From: JAGLOK01 sp023139005
GTDB lineage: Bacteria; Bacillota; Clostridia; Christensenellales; UMGS416
NCBI GenBank assembly: GCA_030637745.1
Contig: DAOWFX010000149.1
Coordinates: 1 to 20,688 of the forward strand
Reading direction: 5' to 3'
DNA length: 20,688 nt
Shown: positions 7,921 through 14,022 of the stretch, one piece after another
How positions within the stretch are numbered: position 1 is the first letter of the stretch
Layout: every line of letters begins with the position of its first letter
Made by a program: the position numbers and the translations under genes
Notes under the pieces: model-generated
Databases searched by the model: none
What the model was told of the DNA's origin: nothing
What the model saw: the letters and a program-made list of their open reading frames with translations, nothing else

Positions 7921-8587
7921 CATAACACTCGAAAATGTGAGAAAGAACAAAAAGATTGCATGCTTAATTAACCATGCAAACGATATGTTGGCTCAGATTG
8001 GATACACTGAACATGGAAGACGTCATGTTGGATATGTTTCAAAGATTGCATCTGATATTCTAAAGCAGTTAAGTTATGATCAACGCACAATTGAGCTTGC
8101 TGCAATTGCAGGATGGGTACATGATATTGGAAATTCCATCAACAGAAAGCACCATGGTATGAATGGTGCGCAATTACTCTATCCCCTATTGACTGAAATG
8201 GGATTTGATATTGAAGAAATCGCCACATTAATGTCTGCCGTAGGCAATCATGAAGAAGAAACAGGATGGCCTGTAAGCCCCATATCCGCAGCAATTATTA
8301 TTGCAGACAAGTCTGATGCACATAGGACGCGTGTGCGTAGTGGAAAGTATGATCCTTTTGATATACACGATCGTGTAAATTATTCAATCAAAGAAAACAA
8401 AGTTCATGTATTGGAAGACGAAAAAATCATCAATTATGAAATGACTATGGATTCATCATCTTCAGTCATGGAGTATATGCAAATATTCTTATCTCGCATG
8501 ATTATGTGTGAGAATGCTGCAGAATTCTTAGGCTGTTCATTTAATATTGTAATCAATGGATCTGTTATCAATAATAATATAAAATAG
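7910..8587 (+). CDS. HD-domain phosphohydrolase
   Basis: A 225-residue metal-dependent HD-superfamily protein. Readable metal-site residues are H35/H39 (EHGRRH), H71-D72 in WVHDIG, H81-H82 after NRK, H114 in GNHEEETG, and D133/D136 in IIADKSDAHRTRVR. This order matches HD phosphohydrolases that act on nucleotides or cyclic nucleotides. The substrate is unknown, and the C-terminal about 80 residues are not a domain I can name. The start ATG lies inside the end of the preceding gene (11-nt overlap), which indicates translational coupling. It is the last gene of the hslO cluster. No terminator hairpin was seen before the tRNA promoter that follows. Confidence 0.85.
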   Translation: MANNITLENVRKNKKIACLINHANDMLAQIGYTEHGRRHVGYVSKIASDILKQLSYDQRTIELAAIAGWVHDIGNSINRKHHGMNGAQLLYPLLTEMGFDIEEIATLMSAVGNHEEETGWPVSPISAAIIIADKSDAHRTRVRSGKYDPFDIHDRVNYSIKENKVHVLEDEKIINYEMTMDSSSSVMEYMQIFLSRMIMCENAAEFLGCSFNIVINGSVINNNIK

Positions 8588-8597
8588 CAAAAATATG

Positions 8598-8626
8598 TTG
8601 AATAAATAATCAAATAATATTATGAT
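8598..8626 (+). promoter_or_regulatory. promoter of the tRNA-Thr/tRNA-Pro pair
   Basis: TTGAAT (8598-8603), a 17-nt spacer and TATGAT (8621-8626). The predicted start is about seven bases before the tRNA-Thr 5' end. A perfect TATAAT at 8631-8636 lies too close to the mature tRNA to serve as its -10. Confidence 0.6.
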
Positions 8627-8639
8627 GATTTATAATAAT

Positions 8640-8715
8640 GCCGACATAGCTCAGTTGGTAGAGCAGCAGTTTCGTAAACTGCAGGTCAGCGGTTCAAATC
8701 CGCTTGTTGGCTCCA
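8640..8715 (+). tRNA. tRNA-Thr, anticodon CGU
   Basis: A 76-nt cloverleaf. The acceptor stem GCCGACA pairs with TGTTGGC (one G-U), the anticodon stem GCAGT/ACTGC closes loop TTCGTAA, and the T-arm GGTTCAAATCC is present. CGT at the centre of the anticodon loop reads ACG (Thr). CCA is encoded at 8713-8715. It is followed 21 nt later by tRNA-Pro and is probably cotranscribed with it. Confidence 0.96.
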
Positions 8716-8736
8716 TTTATTATCAACATTAAATAT

Positions 8737-8813
8737 CGAGGTGTGGCTCAGCTTGGTAGAGCGCTGCGTTCGGGACGCAGAGGCCGGAGGTTCAAATCCT
8801 CTCACCTCGACCA
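8737..8813 (+). tRNA. tRNA-Pro, anticodon CGG
   Basis: A 77-nt cloverleaf with acceptor CGAGGTG/CACCTCG, anticodon stem CTGCG/CGCAG around loop TTCGGGA (anticodon CGG, codon CCG), T-loop TTCAAAT and encoded CCA at 8811-8813. Its 3' acceptor strand and CCA are also the left end of a long perfect palindrome that continues downstream. Confidence 0.96.
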
Positions 8814-8853
8814 AGAATAAGACATCCAGTGGATGTCTTATTCTTGGTCGAGG
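8805..8853. repeat. perfect 24-nt-arm palindrome overlapping tRNA-Pro
   Basis: Arms at 8805-8828 and 8830-8853 are exact reverse complements around one central base. The left arm begins inside the tRNA-Pro acceptor strand and includes its CCA, so the right arm ends in an inverted copy of the tRNA terminus (CTTGGTCGAGG). No T-run follows, so it is not a standard intrinsic terminator. Confidence 0.9.
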
Positions 8854-8861
8854 GAACCCTA

Positions 8862-9121
8862 GCAGAGCATTGCTCTGCGTTGCCTGACAGCAATATCGCG
8901 AAGTGGTGTTGCGAGAAGGGCGACCTTGTATCGAATGATACGACTGCCCAACAGAAGTATTACGGAGTAATGCTTCGTTAGTAGCGACTGTAATCCTCTT
9001 TTCTTGTGTCGAGGCAATGGTTTGCTTGCAAATTCCGAAGCACGTGCTGTCTTGCAAAAAACCTAACTGCCCGACAGAAGTCTTGTTCGCCATGCTCTTC
9101 CTCGGCATTCGCATCTGTAAT
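8862..9121. repeat. gene-free spacer with degenerate hairpin-bearing repeat units
   Basis: No real gene is seen between tRNA-Pro and the stop of the methyltransferase gene at 9185. Units starting at 8881, 8945 and 9068 share TGCC-[CT]-[AG]-ACAG. Units 1 and 2 then carry a 9-bp hairpin with a three-base loop (8891-8911, loop GAA; 8955-8975, loop GGA), then CG and GCGAC. Unit 3 shares ACTGCCCGACAGAAGT (9066-9081; 15 of 16 with 8943-8958) and ends in GCATCTGTAAT (compare GCGACTGTAAT at 8984-8994), but its stem has decayed. Other hairpins are GCAGAGCA/TGCTCTGC (8862-8878) and GTATC/GATAC (8928-8941). Direction and function are unknown. Confidence 0.6.
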
Positions 9122-9184
9122 TTTATGCACTAAAACAAGAACATGTGCCTTGACTCGTTTATATATGCAAATGTAAAATTTAAC

Positions 9185-9928
9185 TTAATTGTTTTTTACA
9201 ACAAATTGGATTCTTTCCGATTTTTTGGTGAGTTTATTCCTTGTGAAGCATTCAAAGTACGCTATATCTTTGAATCCAACTTCTTTCAATAATGTGACCA
9301 TTTCGTCAATTGAATGTGCTCTTTGCGTATGAACTTCGTTCGACTTTTCATAGATTGTGTCTTCAATATGTGAGTAAAGAGATATGTCCATTGTTAAAAA
9401 CTTTGTGTCAGAATTATATGTATTATGCCAAATATACGCACTATCATCGTTTTCTTCAAAAAATGATTGGTCGTGTAAAGATTGTAACTTGTATTCAGAT
9501 GAAATATCAAAAAGGAATACGCCATCTTTTTCAAGCGTATTAAATATATTTGAAAAAACTTTTTTAACATCATCTAGGTTCGATATATAGTTAATACCAT
9601 CATTAATACAAACGATTGCATCTTGCTTGTTATGTAAATTGATTTCAAGTATATCTTGGCATATTAGTTGGATTTTTGCACTATTTTCAGAAAATCTGTT
9701 TGTTGCGATTTCTAACATCTCAGTAGATTTGTCTAATCCAATCACTCTATACCCTTTTTTATATAGTTCATAGGTCTTTCCACCCGTTCCACAACAAATG
9801 TCTAAAACTTTACTCCCAGCAAAAATATTGTTCTTTATTAGTAATTCGCAAATATAGTTTGACCAACTAGAATGATCTCTATCAGAAGTAAAGTTATCAT
9901 ACAATTTTGCAAGGCTTGTATATTGCAT
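9185..9928 (-). CDS. class I SAM-dependent methyltransferase
   Basis: A 247-residue cytosolic methyltransferase of the Methyltransf_11/25 type. Motif I, VLDICCGTGG, is at residues 41-50; the acidic residue that contacts the ribose of S-adenosylmethionine is in GLDKS at 64-68 (D66); QDILEINL and DAIVCINDGINYI correspond to motifs II and III. The N terminus (YTSLAKLYDNF) is typical of small-molecule methyltransferases of this group. The acceptor is unknown. The start codon overlaps the stop of the upstream DUF624 gene in a TAATG junction, which implies coupled translation. No convincing terminator was found after the stop. Confidence 0.9.
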   Translation of the reverse strand: MQYTSLAKLYDNFTSDRDHSSWSNYICELLIKNNIFAGSKVLDICCGTGGKTYELYKKGYRVIGLDKSTEMLEIATNRFSENSAKIQLICQDILEINLHNKQDAIVCINDGINYISNLDDVKKVFSNIFNTLEKDGVFLFDISSEYKLQSLHDQSFFEENDDSAYIWHNTYNSDTKFLTMDISLYSHIEDTIYEKSNEVHTQRAHSIDEMVTLLKEVGFKDIAYFECFTRNKLTKKSERIQFVVKNN

Positions 9929-10782
9929 TATTTTTTTTCTTTTCTTTCTACTTCAACTTTCTTTTCTGCTTCCCTATTTCCACTTGCGACAATTATCTTT
10001 TCAAAGACTTGATTTGTATATGCATTAATGATCAATGCACTCATCGAGAATCCTATTAGCGCATAATAGACTACTAAAATAATCGTGCCATATGCCCATA
10101 CAATGGTCAACAAAAAGAGGGAAACTGGGATTACTAAAAGAATTAAAAGTACAAGCAATGTTTGTGGAAGTTTGCCTATAGTCAGTAAAACTGCATTTCT
10201 AATTAAGTGTTTTAGCTTCAATTCGAATGTTACCATTAGCGGATATATATACAAAGTTGAAACGAGAACATACAGTAACAGAAAATATAGAATACCTCTG
10301 AAAATCGCAGCACCGATTACTTGGTCATAGTTTAGAGAATAAAACATTAAACCATAATATCCAACAGCTAGGTATATCCCAAGTATCAGCATGTACAGTA
10401 TGCTTTGCTTCCAATTTTCTTTCAATTGTGCCTTGAAGTCTTCAAAGAGCCATACATGAACTTCTTTTGCAAATGATTTCACGATATAATTCAAACTCGG
10501 TAACCCAAGACCCATGAATATCAAACATGGTATGAGTCCAATAAAGTATACTTGAATATAGGAGTCAATAATAATGTTTTCTGCTGAAATCACTTGTAGA
10601 TTAACCCAACTCCAAACTATTGTGGGGATCATGAATAGTAAGAACATGAAGTTCACTTTACATAAATCCCAGAATTTCGTCTTCACAACTTCGAAAAAAG
10701 CTTGTATTGGACTTAAATTTTCTTTGACCACTAAATCTTGTTTGTTAGGGTCACCATATATCATTTTATTAAACAATCCCAT
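9928..10782 (-). CDS. DUF624 (YesL-like) membrane protein
   Basis: A 284-residue integral membrane protein of the DUF624/YesL family. The family-like N terminus MGLFNKMIYGD is followed by a soluble stretch and about six hydrophobic helices, one at the FMFLLFMIPTIVWSW segment and the last near VVYYALIGFSMSALIINAYTNQVF. The charged tail EAEKKVEVERKEKK is cytoplasmic by the positive-inside rule. In other Firmicutes yesL often sits near carbohydrate ABC transporter genes, but none is present here, and the biochemical role of the family is not established. It is the first gene of a two-gene minus-strand operon with the methyltransferase. Its ribosome binding site, AAAGGA, is somewhat far from the ATG (about 11 nt). 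Confidence 0.8.
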   Translation of the reverse strand: MGLFNKMIYGDPNKQDLVVKENLSPIQAFFEVVKTKFWDLCKVNFMFLLFMIPTIVWSWVNLQVISAENIIIDSYIQVYFIGLIPCLIFMGLGLPSLNYIVKSFAKEVHVWLFEDFKAQLKENWKQSILYMLILGIYLAVGYYGLMFYSLNYDQVIGAAIFRGILYFLLLYVLVSTLYIYPLMVTFELKLKHLIRNAVLLTIGKLPQTLLVLLILLVIPVSLFLLTIVWAYGTIILVVYYALIGFSMSALIINAYTNQVFEKIIVASGNREAEKKVEVERKEKK

Positions 10783-10812
10783 TTTACTACCTGTCCTTTT
10801 ATTAATAGGGCA

Positions 10813-10841
10813 ATTATATAGTTATGTTTATAAAAAGTCTA
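10813..10841 (-). promoter_or_regulatory. possible promoter of the DUF624/methyltransferase operon
   Basis: On the minus strand TAGACT (10841-10836), a 17-nt spacer and a perfect TATAAT (10818-10813). The -35 is a poor match, so this rests mainly on the -10 and its distance to the gene. Confidence 0.35.
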
Positions 10842-10913
10842 TCAAATCTCTTCAAATATACAAATTGTTCACTGATAACCATTAAATTACCATTCAAATT
10901 CAACTTATTACAA

Positions 10914-10942
10914 TTGACACAAATCAAAAAACCATGTACCAT
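10914..10942 (+). promoter_or_regulatory. sigma-A promoter of dapA-dapB
   Basis: A consensus TTGACA (10914-10919), a 17-nt spacer and TACCAT (10937-10942). The predicted leader before dapA is only about 30 nt, which leaves no room for a lysine riboswitch. Confidence 0.65.
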
Positions 10943-10979
10943 TTATACGAAATAGAAAGAATATTTTGGAGGATAACTC

Positions 10980-11867
10980 ATGACATTTTTCACTGGTTCC
11001 GGTACTGCCCTCGTTACACCATTTACCGATGATGGCATTAACTATGAATCTTTTGCAAAACATATCGATTTTCAACTTGAAAACGGAACTGCCGCATTTA
11101 TAGTCTGTGGTACTACAGGAGAGCCTTCAACCATGACAGCAAAAGAGAGAGCATCGGTGATTGAATTTGTCATCAAAGAGTCTAGTGGTAGAGTACCGGT
11201 GATAGCAGGTGTAGGTGGCAATAATACTCAGGAAGTTATCGAAAATTCACAAGAAGCACAGAAACTTAAAGCAGATGGCGTTCTGGCTGTTGTTCCCTAC
11301 TATAACAAGACTACACAAAAAGGTCTGATAAAACACTTTACTGCAGTTGCCGATTGTGTTGATATCCCTGTCATGATATATAATGTTCCTTCTAGAACGG
11401 TGCTTAGTCTTGAAGCAGTTACCCTTGCAGAGCTTGCACAGCACAAAAATATCAGTGCAATCAAGGAAGCTTCCGGCGATTTGCGGCTGATTCAAGATAT
11501 GGTTCGTTTATGCGGAGACAATATCGATATGTATTGCGGTGATGACCATGTAGTGCTTCCCCTGCTTGCAAGCGGTGGCAAAGGTGTTGTATCGGTTATA
11601 TCCAACATCGCACCAAAGGAATCCAGATTACTTGTAGAAAGCTATATGGCAGGAGATATATCAAAAGCACGCCAATATCAGTATAAGCTTAATCCTCTAA
11701 ATGATGCGCTTTTTTGCGAAGTAAATCCCATCCCTGTAAAAACTGCAATGAACCTCATGGGAATGGAAGCCGGCAAGTTAAGACTTCCCTTATGTGAGAT
11801 GGAAGATGAGAATCTTAAGTTTCTTATATCATCCATGAAAAAATTCGGACTTGAAATCAAAGGATAA
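10980..11867 (+). CDS. dapA: 4-hydroxy-tetrahydrodipicolinate synthase
   Basis: DapA condenses pyruvate with L-aspartate semialdehyde, the committed step of lysine and diaminopimelate (cell-wall) synthesis. The 295-residue TIM-barrel shows GTTGE at 44-48 (the catalytic threonine pair), Y134 and R139 in VMIYNVPSRT, and the Schiff-base lysine K162 in AIKEASGD, all at the expected positions. The start has an ideal GGAGG ribosome binding site seven bases upstream. dapB follows after 3 nt, so the two enzymes are made together. The short leader shows no riboswitch, so regulation is not evident beyond the promoter. Confidence 0.97.
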   Translation: MTFFTGSGTALVTPFTDDGINYESFAKHIDFQLENGTAAFIVCGTTGEPSTMTAKERASVIEFVIKESSGRVPVIAGVGGNNTQEVIENSQEAQKLKADGVLAVVPYYNKTTQKGLIKHFTAVADCVDIPVMIYNVPSRTVLSLEAVTLAELAQHKNISAIKEASGDLRLIQDMVRLCGDNIDMYCGDDHVVLPLLASGGKGVVSVISNIAPKESRLLVESYMAGDISKARQYQYKLNPLNDALFCEVNPIPVKTAMNLMGMEAGKLRLPLCEMEDENLKFLISSMKKFGLEIKG

Positions 11868-11870
11868 AAT

Positions 11871-12617
11871 ATGAAAGTATTATTAAGTGGCTGTAGCGGT
11901 GCAATGGGACGTACTTTATCAGCATTGGTATTAGATAAGCAGGATATAGAAATAGTAACAGGTGTTGATAAATACCCGTTAAAAAGTTCTCCCTATCCGG
12001 TGTATACTACATTCAAAGAGTGCAATCAAGAAGTTGATGTTATTATTGATTTTTCACATCCAAGTGCACTTGATTCTTTATTGGAATTTGCAGTATCTAA
12101 AAAATTACCTTTGATGCTGTCTACAACAGGACATTCTGACCAACAAAAAGATGAAATCAAAAAAGCATCCGAGTCAATTCCAATATTTATGTCAGCAAAT
12201 CTATCACTAGGTATCAATCTGTTAGTTGAACTCGTTAAGCAAGCATCTTCTTTCTTGGAAGGGTTTGATATTGAAATTATTGAAAAACATCATCACAAGA
12301 AATTGGATTCTCCCAGTGGTACAGCCCTCATGATTGCAGAATCCATCAATGAAACGCTTGATAACAAAAAAGAATTTATCTACGGCAGACATGATTCTGA
12401 CAACAAACGCAAAGAAAATGAAATTGGTATCCATGCAGTTCGCGGAGGAACCATTGTTGGTGAGCATCAAGTGCACTTCATAGGTACAGATGAAGTAATT
12501 GAGATCAAACATTCTGCACACTCAAAGACTGTTTTTGCAGAAGGTACACTGCGTGCTGCTCAATTTATAACTGATAAGAGTCCTGGAATATATTCCATGA
12601 AAAGCATGTTAGGATAA
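11871..12617 (+). CDS. dapB: 4-hydroxy-tetrahydrodipicolinate reductase
   Basis: DapB reduces the DapA product with NAD(P)H to tetrahydrodipicolinate. In 248 residues the dinucleotide-binding loop GCSGAMG is at 7-13, STTGHS at 84-89, and the substrate-binding signature EKHHHKKLDSPSGTA at 138-152, where H140/H141 and K144 correspond to the catalytic His pair and Lys of the E. coli enzyme. The gene starts 3 nt after dapA. No clear terminator hairpin follows, but the next gene has its own promoter. Confidence 0.97.
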   Translation: MKVLLSGCSGAMGRTLSALVLDKQDIEIVTGVDKYPLKSSPYPVYTTFKECNQEVDVIIDFSHPSALDSLLEFAVSKKLPLMLSTTGHSDQQKDEIKKASESIPIFMSANLSLGINLLVELVKQASSFLEGFDIEIIEKHHHKKLDSPSGTALMIAESINETLDNKKEFIYGRHDSDNKRKENEIGIHAVRGGTIVGEHQVHFIGTDEVIEIKHSAHSKTVFAEGTLRAAQFITDKSPGIYSMKSMLG

Positions 12618-12654
12618 TAGATTTCATTCTAATATTATTTTAAGATTGTGACTA

Positions 12655-12683
12655 TTGAAACAACTTACTACTTTGTGTATAAT
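12655..12683 (+). promoter_or_regulatory. strong sigma-A promoter of pgsA
   Basis: TTGAAA (12655-12660), a 17-nt spacer and TATAAT (12678-12683), nearly consensus. The predicted leader to the pgsA ATG is about 64 nt and contains a terminator-like hairpin. Confidence 0.75.
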
Positions 12684-12698
12684 AATGAAGTCTTTCTT

Positions 12699-12723
12699 GC
12701 AATAATTTTCTATTGCTCTTTTT
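12699..12723 (+). terminator. attenuator-like hairpin in the pgsA leader
   Basis: GCAATA (12699-12704) and TATTGC (12711-12716) form a 6-bp stem with a 6-nt loop, followed by TC and five T. It lies between the pgsA promoter and start codon. The stem is short and AT-rich, so strong termination is doubtful. Confidence 0.35.
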
Positions 12724-12753
12724 ATTAGATCGATCTGCACTTATAGAGGTAAT

Positions 12754-13323
12754 ATGACTATCAATAAAAATAAAATCGTGAATGTTCCAAATTTCTTGAC
12801 CCTACTTCGATTCCTAATGATCGGTGTTATGGTTTGGTTCTTTCTAAATAGCCACCCAATTTATGCAATGTATGTATATATGGGTGCAGTATTTACTGAT
12901 TTATTAGATGGAGTTATTGCTCGCAAATTTAATATGGTAACCAATCTTGGTAAGTTAATTGATCCCCTAGCTGACAAGTTCCTTCAGTTTGCTGCTGTGT
13001 TTTGTTTCTTTTGGATTGGCTATCTTCCGATTATTCCATTTATCTTGATTGTACTAAATGAAATACTCATGGTATATGGCGCAAGTTTCATGTTTCTTAA
13101 AAAACATACTGTTATGAGCGCAAACCTATTTGGTAAGATAGCTGCCGGTCTTTTTTATGCTGCAATCCTCACAACATTTTTACACGAATATACAGCACCT
13201 TTTGATCTGTATGCCATGTACCTCAGCATAGCAATTATCTACGCTTCACTTATTCAATATTGGTACATAACTGTCGGTAAACGACGAAGAGATGAAGATG
13301 AAGATGCAGAAGCTGAGCATTAA
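12754..13323 (+). CDS. pgsA: CDP-diacylglycerol-glycerol-3-phosphate 3-phosphatidyltransferase
   Basis: PgsA makes phosphatidylglycerophosphate, the precursor of phosphatidylglycerol and cardiolipin, at the cytoplasmic membrane. The 189-residue protein has several transmembrane helices and the complete CDP-alcohol phosphotransferase motif: D52-G53, A56-R57, G66, D70 and D74 (DG-x2-AR-x8-G-x3-D-x3-D). The N terminus VPNFLTLLRF is typical of PgsA. The C-terminal tail is highly charged (KRRRDEDEDAEAEH). The start has an AGAGG ribosome binding site. The 3' end overlaps the YjbQ-family gene by about 20-32 nt. Other CDP-alcohol transferases share the motif, but length and N terminus favour PgsA. 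Confidence 0.92.
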   Translation: MTINKNKIVNVPNFLTLLRFLMIGVMVWFFLNSHPIYAMYVYMGAVFTDLLDGVIARKFNMVTNLGKLIDPLADKFLQFAAVFCFFWIGYLPIIPFILIVLNEILMVYGASFMFLKKHTVMSANLFGKIAAGLFYAAILTTFLHEYTAPFDLYAMYLSIAIIYASLIQYWYITVGKRRRDEDEDAEAEH

Positions 13324-13696
13324 CACACAATCAACCAGTCAAATGATTGATATCACTAGATTGGTGCAGGATGAAGTAACCAAATCAAATATAGATAATG
13401 GTATTTGTACCGTTTTCGTGCCCCATACAACAGCAGGGATTACCATCAATGAAAATGCAGATCCTAATGTTGTCCACGATATATTAAAGCAAATGGACAA
13501 AATAGTACTCACCAAAGACAACTACCGCCATTTTGAAGGAAACTCCGCAGCACATATCAAAGCTAGTATGTTTGGATTTTCCGTATCTATAATAGTTGAA
13601 AACAACAGACTTGTTTTGGGAACGTGGCAAGGTATATACTTCTGTGAGTTTGATGGACCCAGGACAAGGAAAGCATTAGTTGATATCAGAAAGTAA
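13292..13696 (+). CDS. YjbQ-family protein (UPF0047)
   Basis: A compact protein of the YjbQ/UPF0047 family, in which some members show weak thiamine-phosphate synthase activity, although the physiological role is not settled. Family signatures are PHTTAGITINENADP, HFEGNSAAHI and LGTWQGIYFCEFDGPRTR near the C terminus. The N terminus is uncertain: ATG codons at 13292, 13298 and 13304 are all in frame. The family usually begins a few residues before the first strand (here QKLSINTQ), and a GAAGAG sequence is best spaced for 13298, so the mature protein is 130-134 residues. The start lies within the end of pgsA in another frame, which suggests translational coupling, but no functional link with lipid synthesis is known to me. 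Confidence 0.9.
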   Translation: MKMKMQKLSINTQSTSQMIDITRLVQDEVTKSNIDNGICTVFVPHTTAGITINENADPNVVHDILKQMDKIVLTKDNYRHFEGNSAAHIKASMFGFSVSIIVENNRLVLGTWQGIYFCEFDGPRTRKALVDIRK

Positions 13697-13748
13697 TAAT
13701 CCTATTCATCACAACAATCTCTAACTTAACAATATGAATATTATATTA

Positions 13749-13776
13749 TTGACATCACTTTTAAAAGTGTTATAAT
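13749..13776 (+). promoter_or_regulatory. promoter of the T-box/valS operon
   Basis: Both hexamers are perfect: TTGACA (13749-13754) and TATAAT (13771-13776), with a 16-nt spacer. The spacer contains an exact 14-bp palindrome, CACTTTTAAAAGTG (13756-13769). Transcription should start near 13783, at the head of the T-box leader. Confidence 0.85.
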
Positions 13777-13782
13777 CTTTAT

Positions 13783-14002
13783 AAATAATAAATGCTTTGA
13801 AAAGAAGCAGTATGTGCAGTCAAGGTATAGAGAGCTTATCGGTTGGTGGAAGATAAGACCCAATAGCACAGAAGTCGTCTTGGAGCTTTGGTTGTGAATG
13901 TAGTAACATCCAACGTAGAATTGCGTTAAATTCAATGAGATTTGCATATTTGCAAAATTAAGGTGGTACCGCGGACATTTCGCCCTTTGCGAAGTGTTTT
14001 TT
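13783..14002 (+). promoter_or_regulatory. valine T-box riboswitch leader
   Basis: A tRNA-sensing leader that allows transcription of valS when uncharged tRNA-Val accumulates. Readable elements in order are AGTA at the 5' side of the specifier loop (13809-13812), AGAGAG, the stem CTTATC/GATAAG with the conserved GGTTGGTG apical loop, and GAA followed by the specifier codon GTC (13874-13876, valine). A stem-III hairpin TTTGCA/TGCAAA follows, then the T-box AAGGTGGTACCGCGG (13960-13974) and a terminator. The TGGT in the T-box matches the ACCA end of tRNA-Val, which has discriminator A in the copy encoded at 18824. Confidence 0.95.
13975..14002 (+). terminator. T-box regulated terminator
   Basis: ACATTTCGC (13975-13983) pairs with GCGAAGTGT (13989-13997), nine pairs with one G-U, followed by six T up to 14002. 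The 5' arm directly follows the T-box sequence, so formation of the antiterminator would exclude this hairpin, as in other T-box leaders. Confidence 0.9.
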
Positions 14003-14022
14003 GTTATATTAAAGGAGATTTT

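Noticed and set aside
8686..9114. 142-residue minus-strand frame ending in GFEPPASASRTQRSTKLSHTS-like sequence
   Set aside because: Its C-terminal part is the antisense translation of tRNA-Pro and tRNA-Thr, a known cause of spurious gene calls, and the rest covers the hairpin repeats. It has no ribosome binding site or domain.
8805..9121. Integrated mobile element or CRISPR remnant after tRNA-Pro
   Set aside because: No integrase, direct att-like duplication of the tRNA 3' end or regular repeat-spacer pattern is visible; the copy of the tRNA end is inverted, not direct.
9150..9184. TTGACT with a TAAAAT 18 bp downstream, plus strand, as a promoter
   Set aside because: There is no plus-strand gene after it and the region is AT-rich, so it is most likely chance.
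10943..10979. Lysine riboswitch before dapA
   Set aside because: The predicted leader is only about 30 nt and contains no riboswitch-like structure.
13942..14022. Upstream start of the small valS-operon membrane protein
   Set aside because: It would translate through the T-box and its terminator; ATG 14023 has a proper ribosome binding site.
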